Shown: piece after piece, positions 1 through 9,621 of the stretch
Layout: every line of letters begins with the position of its first letter
How positions within the stretch are numbered: the stretch's first letter is position 1
Source of the DNA: Corynebacterium frankenforstense
GTDB lineage: Bacteria > Actinomycetota > Actinomycetes > Mycobacteriales > Mycobacteriaceae
Assembly (NCBI RefSeq): GCF_030211955.1
Contig: NZ_JASODI010000012.1
Location: forward strand, 22,663-86,662
Length of the DNA: 64,000 nt
Direction: 5' to 3'
Position numbers and translations under genes: made by a program
Notes under the pieces: generated by a model
Databases searched by the model: none
Seen by the model: only the letters and a program-made list of their open reading frames with translations
What the model was told of the DNA's origin: nothing

Positions 1-53
1 CTCGCCTGCGCTGTCAGCACTTCCGCTCAGCACTTCCGCGCAGTGCGCCCGCG

Positions 54-1343
54 CTACTCGCTGGTGAGGGTGACCTCGACCGGGTGCGTCTCGCGCTCGT
101 CGGCGGAGCGGACCTGAAGGGTGACCGTCTCGCCGAAGTCGTGGGTGCGCACCGCGGCGATGAGCGCGTCCGCCGAGTCGACGTGGCGGTCGTTGACCTG
201 GGTGATGATGTCGCCCTCCTCGATGCCGGCGTCCTTGGCCGGGCCGTCGGGCACGGCGGCCACCACGGCGCCCTGGACGCGGTCGTCCGCGCGGACCTGC
301 AGGCCGAGCATCGGCTGCTCGGCCTCACCGGTGTCCACCAGCTGCTTGGCCACGCGCTGCGCGAAGTTCGAGGGGATGGCGAAGCCCAGGCCGATGGAGC
401 CGGACTGCTCGCTGGAGCCGCCGGCGGACAGCGAGGCGATCACGGAGTTCATGCCGATCAGCCGGCCGTCCATGTCGACCAGCGGGCCGCCGGAGTTGCC
501 GGGGTTGATCGCCGCGTCGGTCTGCACGGCGTCGATGAGGGTGGACTCGCCGCCCTCGGCGGAGGCGCGGACCGGCCGGTTGAGCGCGGAGACGATGCCG
601 GAGGTCACCGTCGAGGACAGTCCCAGCGGGGAGCCGACGGCGACGACGGGCTGGCCGACCTTGAGCTGGCTGGAGTCGCCGAACTCCATCACCGGCAGCC
701 CGTCGACGCCCTGGATCTTGACCACCGCGATGTCCGTGGCGGTGTCCGCGGCGACGAGCTCGGCCGGGTGCGTCTGACCGTCGTTGAGCGTGACCTGCAT
801 CTGGGCGCCCGGCTCGGCGGCGGGTGCGGCGACGTGGGCGTTGGTGAGCACCAGGCCGTCGGAGGAGATGATCGAGCCGGAACCCTCGCCGCCCCCGCGG
901 GCGGTGGCGACCTGGATGGAGACCACCGAGGGCAGCACGGCGTCTGCGACGCGCTCGACACCGGTGGTCTCGCCGGTGGTGCCGCCCTGGCCCTCGCCGG
1001 AGCCGGTGCCGGAGTCGGCGGAGGTGGGCTCCTTGTCCAGGGCGCTCACGGCGGTCTGCTGCTGGCCGGAGGTCTGCGAGACGACGACGCCGGTCACGCC
1101 GCCGCCGACGAGCGCGGCGACCAGGCACATCGTCGTGGCCGCGCCGGCGCCGACGACGCGTCGGGCCCGCTCGTGACCGGCCTGCGGCCGGCCCTGCGAA
1201 AGGCCCTCAGCGGGCCCCTGCCCCGAGGGGAACTGCGCCGTGGTCTCCTGCGTCTGCTCCGGCGAGCCCCACCCGGCCGTCGGTCCGTTGCCCTGCTGCG
1301 GCGCGGAAGGGTAACGGGAATCCTGGGGATTGAAGTTTTCCAT
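54..1343 (-). CDS. HtrA/DegP-like membrane-anchored serine protease with PDZ domain
   Basis: A 429-residue envelope protease of the trypsin-like HtrA family, which degrades misfolded extracytoplasmic proteins. A Pro/Gln/Gly-rich cytoplasmic N-terminus (about 1-60) precedes one membrane segment (about 64-89). The protease domain shows the triad His170 (TNAHV), Asp204 (TATDIAVV) and Ser284 (GNSGGPL). A single PDZ domain occupies about 335-425 (AGIEEGDIITQVND). I chose the start MENFNPQ at 1343; an in-frame ATG at 1352 would add three residues, and the open frame upstream looks non-coding. In C. glutamicum as I remember it, this gene lies beside the mprAB two-component genes; here none separates it from rpmF, though they could lie just left of the window. 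Family assignment is firm; substrates are unknown. Confidence 0.93.
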   Translation of the reverse strand: MENFNPQDSRYPSAPQQGNGPTAGWGSPEQTQETTAQFPSGQGPAEGLSQGRPQAGHERARRVVGAGAATTMCLVAALVGGGVTGVVVSQTSGQQQTAVSALDKEPTSADSGTGSGEGQGGTTGETTGVERVADAVLPSVVSIQVATARGGGEGSGSIISSDGLVLTNAHVAAPAAEPGAQMQVTLNDGQTHPAELVAADTATDIAVVKIQGVDGLPVMEFGDSSQLKVGQPVVAVGSPLGLSSTVTSGIVSALNRPVRASAEGGESTLIDAVQTDAAINPGNSGGPLVDMDGRLIGMNSVIASLSAGGSSEQSGSIGLGFAIPSNFAQRVAKQLVDTGEAEQPMLGLQVRADDRVQGAVVAAVPDGPAKDAGIEEGDIITQVNDRHVDSADALIAAVRTHDFGETVTLQVRSADERETHPVEVTLTSE

Positions 1344-1445
1344 GGCGACCATTGTGGCCCATCCGCCTGTATGTTCGCTGCGAGCGGGTCCCGAACCCGG
1401 CCAGCGGTTCGCCCGGAGGACGCCGTGGGACGGTCGCGGGCCACC

Positions 1446-1461
1446 TGAGGAAACAACCTCA
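1446..1461 (-). promoter_or_regulatory. Possible operator upstream of the HtrA gene
   Basis: A perfect short inverted repeat, TGAGG then six A/C-rich bases then CCTCA, lies about 100 bp upstream of the protease start in the 234-bp gap before rpmF. Binding by a two-component regulator is a guess; the dyad itself is directly visible. Confidence 0.25.
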
Positions 1462-1577
1462 AACAAAAGGGAGCGGACAGTGAAAAACCGGCCCACGCCG
1501 TCAGGCGGGGCCGGCGGTGACGGGCGCGGCGTCGTCAGGCGCGCGCGGCGTCGGAAAGCGTCCGGTGACGCGGGGAG

Positions 1578-1751
1578 CTAGAACTCCTCGACGTCGACGA
1601 GGCCGAGCTGGGCGGCCTTGACCAGACGGCGCGGGATGCGCACCGTCTGGCCGTCGATGCGGACCTCCTGGAGGGCGGTGTTGTTGGCCTTCCACTGCGA
1701 ACGACGCATGTGAGTGTTCGCGCGGGACTTCCTGAACTTCGGGGTTGCCAT
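1578..1751 (-). CDS. rpmF: 50S ribosomal protein L32
   Basis: A 57-residue basic protein starting [10 protein letters not shown] with the L32-typical MRRSQWKA segment. The C-terminus ends DVEEF. There are no cysteines, so it lacks the zinc ribbon of many L32 proteins. It lies 21 bp downstream of rpmE2 on the same strand and is probably cotranscribed with it; a purine-rich AGAGACC stretch precedes the ATG. Confidence 0.95.
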   Translation of the reverse strand: MATPKFRKSRANTHMRRSQWKANNTALQEVRIDGQTVRIPRRLVKAAQLGLVDVEEF

Positions 1752-1772
1752 GGTCTCTTTCCCTCCTCTTTA

Positions 1773-2048
1773 TTACTTGTTGGTGGTGCGCTTCTTGCGG
1801 CGGGCCATGCCGCCGAAACGCTTCTGGAACTTCTCGACGCGGCCGGCGGTGTCCATGAGACGCTGCGCACCGGTCCAGAACGGGTGGGACTCAGCGGTCA
1901 CGTCGGCGACGATGAGCGGGTACTCGTTGCCGTCCTCCCACTCAACGGTGCGGTCGGAGGTGACGGTAGAGCGGGTCAGGAACTGGTGACCGGTGCCCGC
2001 GTCTCGGAAGACCACCATGTGGTAGTCGGGGTGGATGTCCTTCTTCAT
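1773..2048 (-). CDS. rpmE2: 50S ribosomal protein L31 type B (zinc-independent)
   Basis: A 91-residue L31 beginning [16 protein letters not shown] and carrying the type B signature of no CxxC motif. The segment [15 protein letters not shown] and the basic tail RRKKRTTNK are typical of the family. Type B paralogues replace zinc-binding L31 under zinc limitation and are usually repressed by Zur in actinobacteria. The start at 2048 is the only ATG giving the family's normal N-terminus; the open frame upstream of it has no L31 similarity. Divergent from rpmB. Confidence 0.95.
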   Translation of the reverse strand: MKKDIHPDYHMVVFRDAGTGHQFLTRSTVTSDRTVEWEDGNEYPLIVADVTAESHPFWTGAQRLMDTAGRVEKFQKRFGGMARRKKRTTNK

Positions 2049-2404
2049 ATACGATTCCCTCAGGGTTGAAACTTCAGGTCGTCTCCGCCGGTCGGGACCG
2101 CTTGCACGCGGCCCGGACGGATCGTGCCTGAGTTGGGCTTCGATGAACCTCTGACACTGTACACGTGGGGGCGCCGCGGGCGAAATCGCCCCGGCCAGGG
2201 GCGTAGACACCCTGCGACCGGGGATTATGTCCAGCGGCGGGGCCCGTGTATGCTGTCCCCTTGCTGTTGTCGAAAATAATCGTCTACGCCCCGTACGCTG
2301 GCGACGGCAGCGCCCCGACCACGTATCGAGCCGCCTCTCGATGCCCCCGGCCGGCGTGGCGCAGCCGTGGAGCGGACGTGGGCGGCTAGGAGAAAGACCC
2401 AACC
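2049..2404. other. Divergent control region between rpmE2 and rpmB
   Basis: A 356-bp gap with no convincing gene. For rpmB a -10-like TATGCT lies at 2249-2254. An AT-rich dyad, CGA-AAATAA-TCG, lies at 2271-2282 in the sequence TTGTCGAAAATAATCGTC and weakly resembles actinobacterial Zur sites. For rpmE2 a TACAGT-like -10 occurs on the minus strand near 2155-2165. Zur control is inferred mainly from the class of genes served. Confidence 0.35.
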
Positions 2405-2641
2405 ATGTCGGCTATTTGCCAGGTCACGGGACGCAAGCCGCAGTTCGGCAAGCAAGTCTCGCACTCGCACCGCCGCACCTCGCGCCGTTGGAACCCCAAC
2501 GTCCAGCGCCGGCGGTTCTACCTGCCCTCCGAGGGCCGGACCATCACCCTGAACGTTTCCACCAAGGGCCTGAAGATCATCGACCGCGACGGCATCGAGT
2601 CCGTTGTCGCGAAGATCCGAGCACGTGGGGAGAAGATTTAA
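2405..2641 (+). CDS. rpmB: 50S ribosomal protein L28
   Basis: A 78-residue L28 starting [20 protein letters not shown], with the conserved [15 protein letters not shown] segment. It contains a single cysteine (Cys5), so it is the form without a complete zinc ribbon. An AGGAGA Shine-Dalgarno-like sequence (near 2389) precedes the ATG. It is first of a four-gene rightward run rpmB-rpmG-rpsN-rpsR with gaps of 3, 3 and 19 bp. This order matches the set of non-zinc ribosomal paralogues known from other actinobacteria. Confidence 0.96.
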   Translation: MSAICQVTGRKPQFGKQVSHSHRRTSRRWNPNVQRRRFYLPSEGRTITLNVSTKGLKIIDRDGIESVVAKIRARGEKI

Positions 2642-2644
2642 CCA

Positions 2645-2809
<165 letters not shown>

Positions 2810-2812
2810 TTC

Positions 2813-3118
2813 ATGGCCAAGAAGTCCAAGATCGCCAAGAACGAGCAGCGCAAGGAAATCGTCGCCCGCTACGCGGAGCGCCGCGCCGAGCTCAAGAAGA
2901 TCATCAAGAACCCGAACACCCCCGACGAGGACCGTCTCGAGGCACAGTTCGAACTGAACCGCCAGCCGCGTGACGCCTCCCCGGTGCGCGTGCGCAACCG
3001 CGACTCCCACGACGGCCGTCCGCGCGGCTACCTCCGCCGCTTCGGTCTGTCGCGTGTCCGCATGCGCAACATGGCCCACCGTGGCGAGCTGCCCGGTGTC
3101 CGTAAGTCGAGCTGGTGA
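2813..3118 (+). CDS. rpsN: 30S ribosomal protein S14 (long, zinc-free form)
   Basis: A 101-residue S14 starting [20 protein letters not shown]. The length and absence of CxxC motifs identify the long C-minus type. The C-terminal half contains the family signature [20 protein letters not shown] followed by the conserved basic stretch to LPGVRKSSW. Third in the operon. Confidence 0.96.
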   Translation: MAKKSKIAKNEQRKEIVARYAERRAELKKIIKNPNTPDEDRLEAQFELNRQPRDASPVRVRNRDSHDGRPRGYLRRFGLSRVRMRNMAHRGELPGVRKSSW

Positions 3119-3137
3119 GAGGGAGTTCTGAGAAAGC

Positions 3138-3386
3138 ATGAAGCGTAACAACGCCAAGCGCGGCCGCATCGAGCACAGCCGCCGCAACAAGAAGAACCCG
3201 CTCAAGGCAGCGGGCATCGAGAAGGTCGACTACAAGGACACGACGACTCTTCGTCAGTTCATCTCCGACCGTCACAAGATCCGTTCGCGCCGCGTCACGG
3301 GCCTGACCCCGAAGCAGCAGCGCGAGGTCGCCGCCGCCGTGAAGAACGCGCGCGAGATGGCGCTCCTGCCGTTCACCAGCCGCTAA
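3138..3386 (+). CDS. rpsR: 30S ribosomal protein S18
   Basis: An 82-residue S18 with the RNA-binding core [20 protein letters not shown] and [23 protein letters not shown] ribosome-binding site precedes it in the 19-bp gap after rpsN. It lacks cysteines. The strong terminator at 3470 ends the transcript. Confidence 0.96.
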   Translation: MKRNNAKRGRIEHSRRNKKNPLKAAGIEKVDYKDTTTLRQFISDRHKIRSRRVTGLTPKQQREVAAAVKNAREMALLPFTSR

Positions 3387-3469
3387 ACCAGCACTGAGGA
3401 CGTCTGACGCTTAGGACGCAACAGCGGCCTGATCCCGCTGGTTTCACCCCGCGTCGGTGACGGCCATGA

Positions 3470-3512
3470 CCGCCCGCCCGGTTTCCCACGAGGAACCGGG
3501 CGGGCGGTTTTT
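3470..3512 (+). terminator. Intrinsic terminator of the rpmB-rpsR operon
   Basis: A perfect 14-bp GC-rich stem (3470-3483 with 3494-3507) closes a 10-nt loop and is followed directly by TTTTT at 3508-3512. Confidence 0.9.
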
Positions 3513-3569
3513 CGTCTAGGCTCCGTGGGGTACCGAAACCGCCTCTTCAGGATGGTGAGAGAGACACTC

Positions 3570-4523
3570 ATGCTGCACGCTTCCCTGCGGGCCCTCGAGG
3601 AGGCCGCGCCCGACTGCCGATCGGCCGCCCAGGCCCGCGGCGTCCTCGCCGAGTCCCACGAGCTTCTGCGCAACGCCCTGGCCCACTCCGACGACGAGTC
3701 CGAGCTGGTGCACTGGTACTCACGGGTGCTCGCGGCGGTGCTGGCCTCCCCCGCCGTGGCTGAGATCGCCGGCGGCGTGCGGCTGGTTCCGCTGGGCGCG
3801 CTCGCGCGCCGTGAGGTGCTGCCCGACAGCCCGCTGCGCTTCGCCGCCGTGCTTGACGACGCCGCGTCGGCCGGCGCGGGCGCGAAGGAAGCGGTGGGGC
3901 GCGTGGTGGCGCTCTTCGCCGACGCCGAGGTGCCGGCCGAGGCCGGCGGGGAGCCAGTGACGGAGGCCGAGCGTGCCGCCCGTCTCGAGGCCGCGCTGGA
4001 GCAGGCGGACATGGCCACGGTGGCCGACGCCGCCGACTCCGCCCTCGCGGAGGGTGAGACGCTCGACGAGCGCTCCTGGGCGCCGCTGGCGGCCTGCTTC
4101 GAGGCCGCCCGCCCGGTGGGCCTGCGCGTGCGCGACGGACTGCCGGACCGCTCGGTGACCGTGGACGTGGAGCGGGACCTGGTCGAGCCGGTGGCCGCTG
4201 TGGCCCGCTGGGCCGCCAACAGCGCGGGCACACCCTCGATGACGACCTCGGGTCGGCTGGCCGTGGCCGCCGACCGTGGCGTGCTCTCCCCCGCCGAGGC
4301 CGAGGAGCTCGAGCTGGCGTGGCGCACGGGCGTGCGCATCCGGCTGCGTCGCTGGGACGAGCGCGTGAGCACCCGCCCGGTGCCCGCCGAGGACCTCTCC
4401 GCGGTGCAGCGCAGCGCCTACGGCGCCTCCGCGCGCGGGCTGGCGACCGTCATCGACGCCGTGGCCGCCCGCGTGGAGGTCGAGGCCGGCGACCCGGCGG
4501 GCGACCCCGCGGCGCCGGCGTGA
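3570..4523 (+). CDS. Conserved hypothetical protein, Ala/Glu-rich
   Basis: A 317-residue protein I do not recognise. It is rich in Ala, Glu, Asp and Arg, predicted largely helical, with no signal peptide or membrane segment. The start MLHASLRALEEAAP at 3570 follows a GAGAGA site; in-frame starts at 3525 and 3552 are less well placed. Codon bias fits its neighbours, supporting a real gene. It sits alone between the ribosomal operon terminator and amtR. One copy of the dispersed CTTGACGACGCCGCG motif occurs within it at 3850-3868. Confidence 0.7.
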   Translation: MLHASLRALEEAAPDCRSAAQARGVLAESHELLRNALAHSDDESELVHWYSRVLAAVLASPAVAEIAGGVRLVPLGALARREVLPDSPLRFAAVLDDAASAGAGAKEAVGRVVALFADAEVPAEAGGEPVTEAERAARLEAALEQADMATVADAADSALAEGETLDERSWAPLAACFEAARPVGLRVRDGLPDRSVTVDVERDLVEPVAAVARWAANSAGTPSMTTSGRLAVAADRGVLSPAEAEELELAWRTGVRIRLRRWDERVSTRPVPAEDLSAVQRSAYGASARGLATVIDAVAARVEVEAGDPAGDPAAPA

Positions 4524-4585
4524 CCCCGCCGCCCGGGTGGGTAGCATGGACGACGGCCGAAAAGACGATCAGGAGGTAGAAGAGC

Positions 4586-5257
4586 GTGGCAGGACAGGTG
4601 GGACGCCCCCGCAAGCAGAGCCCGCGGCGCCGGGGAGCGACGGCGCGCGAGGAGATCCTCGACGCGGCCAGTGAGCTGTTCACCCGCCAGGGCTTCGCCA
4701 CCACCTCCACCCACCAGATCGCCGACGCCGTCGGCATCCGGCAGGCCTCGCTGTACTACCACTTCCCGTCGAAGACCGAGATCTTCCTGACACTCTTGAA
4801 GTCCACGATCGAGCCCTCGGTGAAGCTGGCCGAGCAGCTGGCCGCCACCGACGAGCCCGCGCCGCTGCGGCTGTGGGCGATGGTGGCCGCCGAGGCGCGG
4901 CTGCTTCTGGTCACCCGGTGGAACGTCGGGCGGCTCTACCAGCTGCCCGTGGCCGCCTCCGAGGAGTTCGCCGAGTACCACGCCCAGCGCGCGGAGCTGG
5001 CGGAGTCCTTCCGGACGCTGGCCGCCGAGCTGGTCGGCGAGGACGACCCCCGCCTGACGCTCCCCTTCCACCTGGCGATGAGCGCGATCGAGATGCGCGA
5101 CAACATGGGCACCCCCGCCGCCGACGCCGGGGCCGACGAGCTGCCGCAGATCGCGGTCACACTCGCCGACGCGGCGCTCGACGTGCTGCACACCGAGCTG
5201 CCGGAGGGCCGCGGTCCCCGCACCGTGGCCCTCCTGAAGGGGTTCGCCGGCGACTAG
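4586..5257 (+). CDS. amtR: TetR-family master regulator of nitrogen control AmtR
   Basis: A 223-residue TetR-type repressor. The helix-turn-helix region, residues about 20-70, contains FTRQGFATTSTHQIADAVG and QASLYYHFPSKTEIF, which I recognise as nearly identical to C. glutamicum AmtR. The effector half contains WNVGRLYQLPVAASEEFAEY, again AmtR-like. In C. glutamicum AmtR represses amt, gln, glt and urease genes and is released by adenylylated GlnK. The start is GTG at 4586, with AGGAGGT 8 bp upstream. Its position beside purH matches the C. glutamicum order. A TAGCAT -10-like hexamer lies around 4542. Confidence 0.9.
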   Translation: MAGQVGRPRKQSPRRRGATAREEILDAASELFTRQGFATTSTHQIADAVGIRQASLYYHFPSKTEIFLTLLKSTIEPSVKLAEQLAATDEPAPLRLWAMVAAEARLLLVTRWNVGRLYQLPVAASEEFAEYHAQRAELAESFRTLAAELVGEDDPRLTLPFHLAMSAIEMRDNMGTPAADAGADELPQIAVTLADAALDVLHTELPEGRGPRTVALLKGFAGD

Positions 5258-5274
5258 CGCCGGCGGCTGGCGCG

Positions 5275-6852
5275 CTAGTGCGCGAAGTGGCGCGCGCCGG
5301 TCAGGTACATCGTCACGCCGGCCTTCTCGGCCGCGGCGATGACCTCATCGTCACGGATCGAGCCGCCCGGCTGGACGACGGCCTTCACACCGGCGTTGGC
5401 CAGCACCTCGAAGCCGTCCGCGAACGGGAAGAAGGCGTCCGAGGCGCCGACGGAGCCGCGGGCGCGCTCGTTGCCCTCGCCGCCGAGGGTGTTGGCGCGC
5501 TCGACGGCAAGCTTGGCCGAGTCGACGCGGTTGACCTGGCCCATGCCGGCGCCGACGGTCGCACCGTCGTGGGCCAGCAGGATGGCGTTGGACTTCACCG
5601 CGCGCACGGCGTGCCAGGCGAAGGCGAGGTCCTTCAGGGTCGCCTCGTCGGCGGGCTCGCCTGCGGCCAGGGTCCAGTTGGCCGGGTCGTCGCCGTCGGC
5701 GTGCAGGATGTCGCGCTCCTGGACGAGCGCGCCGCCGGAGATCTGCTTGACCTCGAAGCCGGCGCGCTCGGGCGCCTCGGCCTCGATGATGCGCAGGTTC
5801 TTCTTGGTCTCGAGCAGCTCGCGGGCCTCCGGCTCGTAGCCGGGGGCGACGATGACCTCGGTGAAGACCGGCTTGACCTGCTCGGCCATTTCGAGGGTGA
5901 CCGTGCGGTTGGCGGCGATGACTCCGCCGTAGGCGCTCATCGGGTCGCAGGCGTGGGCCTTCTTGTGGGCGTCTGCGATGGAGACGTCCGAGATGGCGAT
6001 GCCGCACGGGTTGGCGTGCTTGATCACCGCCACGCAGGCGTCCTCGTGGTCCCAGGCCGCGCGCCACGCGGCGTCGGCGTCCTGGTAGTTGTTGTAGCTC
6101 ATCTCCTTGCCGTGGTACTGCTTCGCGCCGGCCAGCCCGCCGCCGGCCGGGTCGCGGTAGAGCGCGGCGGCCTGGTGCGGGTTCTCGCCGTAGCGCAGCT
6201 CGCGGACCAGCTCGTGGGCCTGGCCGCGCCAGCCCGGGAAGGCCTGGTCCTCGCCGCGGGTCTGCTCGGACAGCCAGCCGGCGACGGCGACGTCGTACTC
6301 GGCGGTGTGGCGGAAGGCCGCGGCGGCCAGCTCCGTGCGCTCGGCGAGGGTGAAGCCGCCGGCCTTGGCGGCCTCGACGGCGTCGCCGTAGCGGGCCGGA
6401 TCGACGACCACGGCCACCGACGGGTGGTTCTTCGCGGCGGCGCGCACCATGGACGGGCCTCCGATGTCGATCTTCTCGACGCAGTCGTCGAAGCCGGCGC
6501 CCGAGGCGACGGTCTCGGCGAACGGGTAGAGGTTGACCACCACGAGCTGGAAGGCCTCGACGCCGAGCTCCTCGAGCTGGGCGAGGTGCTCCGGCTTGCG
6601 GGTGTCGGCGAGGATGCCGGCGTGCACCTTCGGGTGCAGGGTCTTCACGCGGCCCTCGAGGCACTCGGGGAAGCCGGTGAGCTCCTCGACGCGGGTGACG
6701 TCCACACCGGCGTCGGCGATGCGGGCGGCGGTCGAGCCGGTCGAGACGATCTCGACGCCGGCCTCGGCCAAGCCGCGGGCGAGGTCCTCCAGGCCGGTCT
6801 TCTCGTAGACGCTGATCAGTGCGCGCTTGATGGGCTTGCGGTCTTCGGTCAT
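5275..6852 (-). CDS. purH: Bifunctional AICAR formyltransferase / IMP cyclohydrolase
   Basis: A 525-residue enzyme for the last two steps of de novo IMP synthesis. The N-terminal MGS-like IMP cyclohydrolase domain, about 1-150, includes [15 protein letters not shown], the STGST loop and [14 protein letters not shown]. The AICAR transformylase domain follows with [14 protein letters not shown], the KHANPCG segment and [11 protein letters not shown]. The start [10 protein letters not shown] at 6852 is preceded by AAGGAAG; an upstream in-frame GTG near 6900 overlaps the purN stop but has no better signal. Cotranscribed with purN, 53 bp upstream. It converges with amtR. Confidence 0.97.
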   Translation of the reverse strand: MTEDRKPIKRALISVYEKTGLEDLARGLAEAGVEIVSTGSTAARIADAGVDVTRVEELTGFPECLEGRVKTLHPKVHAGILADTRKPEHLAQLEELGVEAFQLVVVNLYPFAETVASGAGFDDCVEKIDIGGPSMVRAAAKNHPSVAVVVDPARYGDAVEAAKAGGFTLAERTELAAAAFRHTAEYDVAVAGWLSEQTRGEDQAFPGWRGQAHELVRELRYGENPHQAAALYRDPAGGGLAGAKQYHGKEMSYNNYQDADAAWRAAWDHEDACVAVIKHANPCGIAISDVSIADAHKKAHACDPMSAYGGVIAANRTVTLEMAEQVKPVFTEVIVAPGYEPEARELLETKKNLRIIEAEAPERAGFEVKQISGGALVQERDILHADGDDPANWTLAAGEPADEATLKDLAFAWHAVRAVKSNAILLAHDGATVGAGMGQVNRVDSAKLAVERANTLGGEGNERARGSVGASDAFFPFADGFEVLANAGVKAVVQPGGSIRDDEVIAAAEKAGVTMYLTGARHFAH

Positions 6853-6905
6853 GGGGCAGACACTTCCTTGGGTCGTTCGGGTGGGGGTCGTCTCGCTCAC
6901 GCGGG

Positions 6906-7484
6906 TCAGTCGGGGCTGGCCCCGGCGCGGTGGAAGCCCTCGAGGACGGAGACGATGAGGCGGCGCTCGACCTTCTTGATGCGCTCGTGCAGCTCGGCCT
7001 CGTCCTCCCCGTCGACGACTTCGACGGGCTTCTGGGCGATGATCGGGCCGGTGTCCACACCGGCGTCGACGAAGTGCACGGTCGATCCGGTCACCTTCAC
7101 CCCGTAGGCCAGCGCGTCGCGCACGGCGTGGGCGCCCGGGAAGGAGGGCAGCAGCGCGGGGTGGGTGTTGACGGTGCGCCCGCCGAAGCGGTCGAGGAAG
7201 GGCGCACCGAGGATCTTCATGAATCCGGCGGAGACCACGTAGTCGGGCGCGGCGGCCTCGACGGTGTCTGCGAGCCGGCCGTTCCAGGCGTCCCGGTCCC
7301 CCTCGAGCGGGACGGTCAGGGCCTCTATCCCCGCACGCCCGGCGCGCTGAAGCGCGGGGCAGTCCTTGTCCGCGACGACGCGGACGATCCGGTAGGCGGT
7401 GCCCTGGTGGTCGATCAGCGACTGCAGCAGCGTGCCGGTTCCGGAGACGAGTACGACGATGTTCAGCGGATCCCTGAATGTCAC
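6906..7484 (-). CDS. purN: Phosphoribosylglycinamide formyltransferase
   Basis: A 192-residue GART enzyme that transfers a formyl group from 10-formyltetrahydrofolate to GAR. The phosphate-binding loop [14 protein letters not shown] is at the N-terminus. The active-site region [20 protein letters not shown] carries the catalytic Asn/His pair and is followed by [17 protein letters not shown]. Normal family length. It precedes purH, giving a purN-purH operon. Confidence 0.96.
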   Translation of the reverse strand: MTFRDPLNIVVLVSGTGTLLQSLIDHQGTAYRIVRVVADKDCPALQRAGRAGIEALTVPLEGDRDAWNGRLADTVEAAAPDYVVSAGFMKILGAPFLDRFGGRTVNTHPALLPSFPGAHAVRDALAYGVKVTGSTVHFVDAGVDTGPIIAQKPVEVVDGEDEAELHERIKKVERRLIVSVLEGFHRAGASPD

Positions 7485-7536
7485 GGCTCACAGCCTAGCG
7501 CGTCGGCCTGTCCCCTCCCCCGGCCGGGTCAGGCGC

Positions 7537-9330
7537 TCAGTCGCGCGGCTGCGGGGACTGCGGGTCCTCGCCCGCGTCCGCGCCGTCGGAGTCGACGGGA
7601 GTGTCCTCCTGGAAGTCCTCGTAGAAGCCCTCGAAATCGGGCTCGGCAGGTTCGGTGGGTTCGGCGGGCGCGGTGTCCGGGGTGGACTCGGCGTCGGCGC
7701 CGGTTTCGGAGTCGGCGTCGGCGTCGGCGTCGGAGTCGAGGAGCTCACTGACCGGGACGGCCTCGCCGCGCGGGGCGGCGTCGGTGTCGGTGGCGGTGTC
7801 CTCGGGGTCCCCGTCCGGGTCGGCGTCGTCCGCGTTGGTGTCGGCCTCGACGTCCTCGACCTCATCGGCCTCGGCGTCGGTGTCGTCATCGGCCTCGTCG
7901 ACGACCTCACCGTCGACCGGCTCCGCGTCCTCGTCCCCGTCCTCTTCATCCTGCGCCGCGCGCTCGTCGGCGGCGAGGGCGTCCGCGGAGAGCGTGTCGG
8001 CCAGGCGGCGGCGCCGGATCTCGGCCAGGCCCGCGGCCACGAGCCCGACCACGCCGAGCCACACGGCGGCGAGCAGACCTGCCAGCCAGGCCATCGGGCC
8101 CGTGGGACCGTAGACGCCCATCTCGCCGCCGGCGAGGTAGCAGGCCGCCCACGCGAAGACCCCGGCGAAGGCGGCCCCGGCGAGCGCCTCACGCCAGTCG
8201 GGCAGACGCCGGTAGGCCAGCCACGCACCGGCCAGGGCCGGCAGCAGCAGGAAGACCATCGCCCAGGCGGGCATCTCGGCGGGCACCGCGGAGAAGACCG
8301 GCAGCGGCGGCAGCGGCACCAGGTGCACCGAGAACAGCGAGACCGAGGCCGCGCCCGCGTGCACCTCGGAGCCGAGCAGCACCGCGCCGGCGGAGATGAC
8401 CGCGTTGGGCAGGTACAGCAGGGTGATCAGCACGATCAGCAGCGCCTCGCCGACGCCGTGCGCGGAGGCGAAGATCTCGGCGACCTCGCCGCCGTGCAGG
8501 GCCAGGCCCAGCAGCCAGGCCACGAGCCCCGCGCCCGCGGTGAGGCCGAGGAACTTCGCCGCGGTGCGCGCGGCGTCGACAAGCCAGTCCGGGGAGCCGA
8601 AGCGGTGCGCCAGCGCCCGCCACAGGCGGGCGCGCATGCCGGTGACCAGAGCGCCGAGGTGGACGAGCAACGTGGCGAGCACGGCGTGGCCCACCGGGGG
8701 CAGGTCGACCGGGTAGACGGAGGCGGCGTCGTAGACCATGAACAGCGCGATCAGGGTGAGCCCGAGCGGCAGCCCGACCACCCCGGCGGTGAGCACGCCC
8801 AGGTCCGCCAGGCTCACGCGGTCTTTCACCGCGCGGTGCACCCTGCGCGAGATCACCCACGCGAAGAGGATCGCCGGCACCAGCGGCACCACGCCGAGGG
8901 CCACCCCGTCAAGCGAGATCGGCGCGGCGTTGAGCACCAGCCAGGCGCTGCCCACGCTCGCCGGCAGGGCCGAGAGCGGCGTCGAGGTCACCAGCAGGGT
9001 GACCGCGGCGATCACGACGATCAGCAGCACCGCCACGATGTGCGGCAGGATCGCCGTCGGCAGCTTGCGACGCAGGCGCACCGGCAGGCGCCAGGAGCGC
9101 TCGCTGACGGTGCGGGCGGTGTCCGTCGCGACGTCGGCACGCGTGCCCACCCGTTCCGCCGAGCGCGGCGGGCGCCCCTCCTGCACGGGTTGGGTGCGCG
9201 GACGGCGCCGGGGCCGCTGGCGACCCCGGCCGGTGCGGCCGGAACGGGCTGTGGCGCGCACGTCGGGGCCGCCCCGGGCACCCCAGGGGCCGGCGGCGGT
9301 GCGCGGCGTGCGGTTGGACTGACGGTTCAT
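7537..9330 (-). CDS. DUF6350-type polytopic membrane protein with acidic tail
   Basis: A protein of about 597 residues. An Arg/Pro-rich basic N-terminus (about 1-60) is followed by roughly eight to ten hydrophobic segments, beginning IVAVLLIVVIAAVTLLV, up to about residue 440. The last 130 residues are a low-complexity tail of Asp, Glu, Ala and Thr, for example DADADADSETGADAE. The DUF6350 assignment rests on the fold pattern and on a location upstream of purN that is usual in corynebacteria. Function unknown. The start is uncertain: ATG at 9330 directly abuts its AAGGAG, so translation may begin at a different codon. Confidence 0.75.
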   Translation of the reverse strand: MNRQSNRTPRTAAGPWGARGGPDVRATARSGRTGRGRQRPRRRPRTQPVQEGRPPRSAERVGTRADVATDTARTVSERSWRLPVRLRRKLPTAILPHIVAVLLIVVIAAVTLLVTSTPLSALPASVGSAWLVLNAAPISLDGVALGVVPLVPAILFAWVISRRVHRAVKDRVSLADLGVLTAGVVGLPLGLTLIALFMVYDAASVYPVDLPPVGHAVLATLLVHLGALVTGMRARLWRALAHRFGSPDWLVDAARTAAKFLGLTAGAGLVAWLLGLALHGGEVAEIFASAHGVGEALLIVLITLLYLPNAVISAGAVLLGSEVHAGAASVSLFSVHLVPLPPLPVFSAVPAEMPAWAMVFLLLPALAGAWLAYRRLPDWREALAGAAFAGVFAWAACYLAGGEMGVYGPTGPMAWLAGLLAAVWLGVVGLVAAGLAEIRRRRLADTLSADALAADERAAQDEEDGDEDAEPVDGEVVDEADDDTDAEADEVEDVEADTNADDADPDGDPEDTATDTDAAPRGEAVPVSELLDSDADADADSETGADAESTPDTAPAEPTEPAEPDFEGFYEDFQEDTPVDSDGADAGEDPQSPQPRD

Positions 9331-9495
9331 CTCCTTTACTGTGCCACGCCCGGGCGCCCCCGTGGCGGCGGCGCGCGCCCGCGCGAGGCGTTCACCACGG
9401 CTTCTCCGGTGGTCCGGGACAGTTCCGGTCACCGTCCTGTAACATTCCCCGGAGTGCGTGCGATAGGTCTTCTCCGCACACGCCCCCGAGCGGGC

Positions 9496-9564
9496 TTGCC
9501 CCCCTCAAATCGAGACGCTATTGTTATCCGGCGTAGATAACGAGAAGGTCACGACGCGGTCACG
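9496..9564 (+). promoter_or_regulatory. Promoter and MtrA-like direct repeats of the M23 peptidase gene
   Basis: A candidate promoter has TTGCCC (9496-9501), a 17-bp spacer and TATTGT (9519-9524). Just downstream is an inverted repeat, GTTATC (9523-9528) with GATAAC (9536-9541). Next comes a direct repeat, GTCACG at 9548-9553 and again at 9559-9564, exactly 11 bp apart. In C. glutamicum the regulator MtrA binds loosely conserved direct repeats of this type and represses cell-wall peptidase genes. A site downstream of the predicted start of transcription fits repression. Confidence 0.5.
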
Positions 9565-9621
9565 GAATGTGATACATCCCAGGCCTGCAGTCGGAAAGAA
9601 CGTGAGACGGAAGTAGGAACG

